In this document: positions 36,690-37,419 of the stretch, piece by piece
How the letters are laid out: each line of letters opens with the position of its first letter
How positions within the stretch are numbered: the first letter of the stretch is position 1
Assembly (NCBI GenBank): GCA_905221605.1
Contig: CAJNDS010002226.1
Span: 531,113 to 568,531 of the forward strand
Origin: Symbiodinium natans
Lineage: Eukaryota; Sar; Dinophyceae; Suessiales; Symbiodiniaceae
Reading direction: 5' to 3'
Length of the DNA: 37,419 nucleotides
Made by a program: the position numbers and the translations under genes
Notes under the pieces: model-generated
What the model was told of the DNA's origin: nothing
The model's input: only the letters and a program-made list of their open reading frames with translations
The model's database searches: none

Positions 36690-37419
36690 ATTCACTTTCA
36701 GACCAATTGGATTCTTTTCGACCCTATCTTGAATGCCGAAACCATATGAGTTTCACTTTCATTCTGTGGTAGAAAGAACAAGATCTCCATATCCCAATAA
36801 AGAAAATACCTATCTCCATCCCGAATTAAATCAAGAGATGGGGATCCATGAGAGAAAATGATCAGAAAAAGATAATCCATCCCGTCAAGATTATTATTAT
36901 TTCCAAGAACTATTCCCTCAAAAATGAGAGGTTGCTTCCCATTCTTCTCAGATTCGTTCGAATAATGAAGCTATATGGGCGCGTTACTATACGCATGCCT
37001 CATAGAAGCCATGTTGCATGCTTTTTACTTGATGATATTCATTATCTATCATTCTTCTATAAGATGCTCTTTCTGAATTTTCTTGATTCTTGAGATGTAG
37101 AGGATATTTTTCTGGATGAATGAAAAATTTTTAATGAGATAGAAAATGCAGCATTAATCGAAAAATAATAAATGAGAATAATTTATTCTTAGAAATATGA
37201 AAGAAAATATATCTGAAAGATGATCAATATGATAAGAATTATTGATTGATTTATGAAAAGGATTTGATTAAATAGAGTATCTTGATAAGAAATAAATAAA
37301 GATATTATATCGATATCATTTAATCTCTCTATCAGATGATTGATCATAAAATTCATTAAATTTTGGATTATATTCGATTACGATTCATGTCTCGCATTTC
37401 GATTGAATTCTAATGATAT
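36690..37419. other. AT-rich terminal block of unknown origin
   Basis: Composition changes abruptly: the final 700 bp is strongly A+T-rich with no telomere unit or G/C runs. Open frames at 36698-36880 (minus) and 36848-37093 (plus) are unrecognised. The text resembles organellar DNA in composition, but I recognise no organellar gene. It could be an organelle-derived insertion, an AT-rich intergenic region or an assembly join. Confidence 0.45.

Noticed and set aside
36690-37419. A plastid gene such as matK or a tRNA
   Set aside because: Composition is suggestive, but no conserved protein motif or cloverleaf could be recognised.

Overview
The window looks like nuclear DNA of a dinoflagellate. 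Three observations support this. (1) The plant/alveolate telomere unit TTTAGGG (complement CCCTAAA) occurs throughout the interior as dozens of short arrays in both orientations. (2) The best-resolved gene (28924-33099) has nine reconstructible introns. All nine end in AG followed by G, and five of the nine start with GA or GC instead of GT, a known dinoflagellate splice habit. (3) Every coding island I could support reads on the + strand, as in dinoflagellate unidirectional gene arrays. No bacterial, viral or organellar gene was identified with confidence.

Layout. 1-3480: low-complexity DNA with an AT microsatellite, a ~240-bp segment repeated at a 400-bp period, long C tracts, a composite minisatellite, and one possible exon on each side of the minisatellite. 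3490-4320: AT-rich spacer. 4320-12400: telomere-like arrays with short coding-like islands between them. 12430-15650: the longest open region, encoding an ankyrin plus helical-repeat (OPR-like) protein with a probable frameshift, followed by a second small coding block. 16000-27030: many 60-130 bp coding-like islands (several encoding single hydrophobic helices, one an EF-hand loop) separated by telomeric arrays. At least four consecutive islands (25218-26683) join in phase and belong to one gene. 27030-28900: mostly unassigned. 28924-33099: a multi-exon gene for a P-loop GTPase whose C-terminus resembles an HSP20/alpha-crystallin domain. 33100-36690: repeats, small inverted-repeat elements and telomeric arrays. 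36690-37419: a compositionally different AT-rich block of unknown origin.

The main message is how introns appear to arise here. In the GTPase gene one intron (31553-31645) is mostly telomere-like sequence, and the exon is interrupted between two perfect 14-bp direct repeats. A neighbouring intron (31255-31399) is a terminal-inverted-repeat element flanked by an 11-bp duplication. In both, the duplicated target supplies the 5' and 3' splice sites. The telomere unit itself contains GT and AG|G every 7 bp, and several other islands use TTTAG|G as acceptor or G|GTTTAG as donor. I therefore read the region as one in which telomeric DNA and small inverted-repeat elements have repeatedly been inserted into genes and are spliced out as introns ('telomeric introners'). 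Exon joins rest on reading phase and protein plausibility, not on transcripts.
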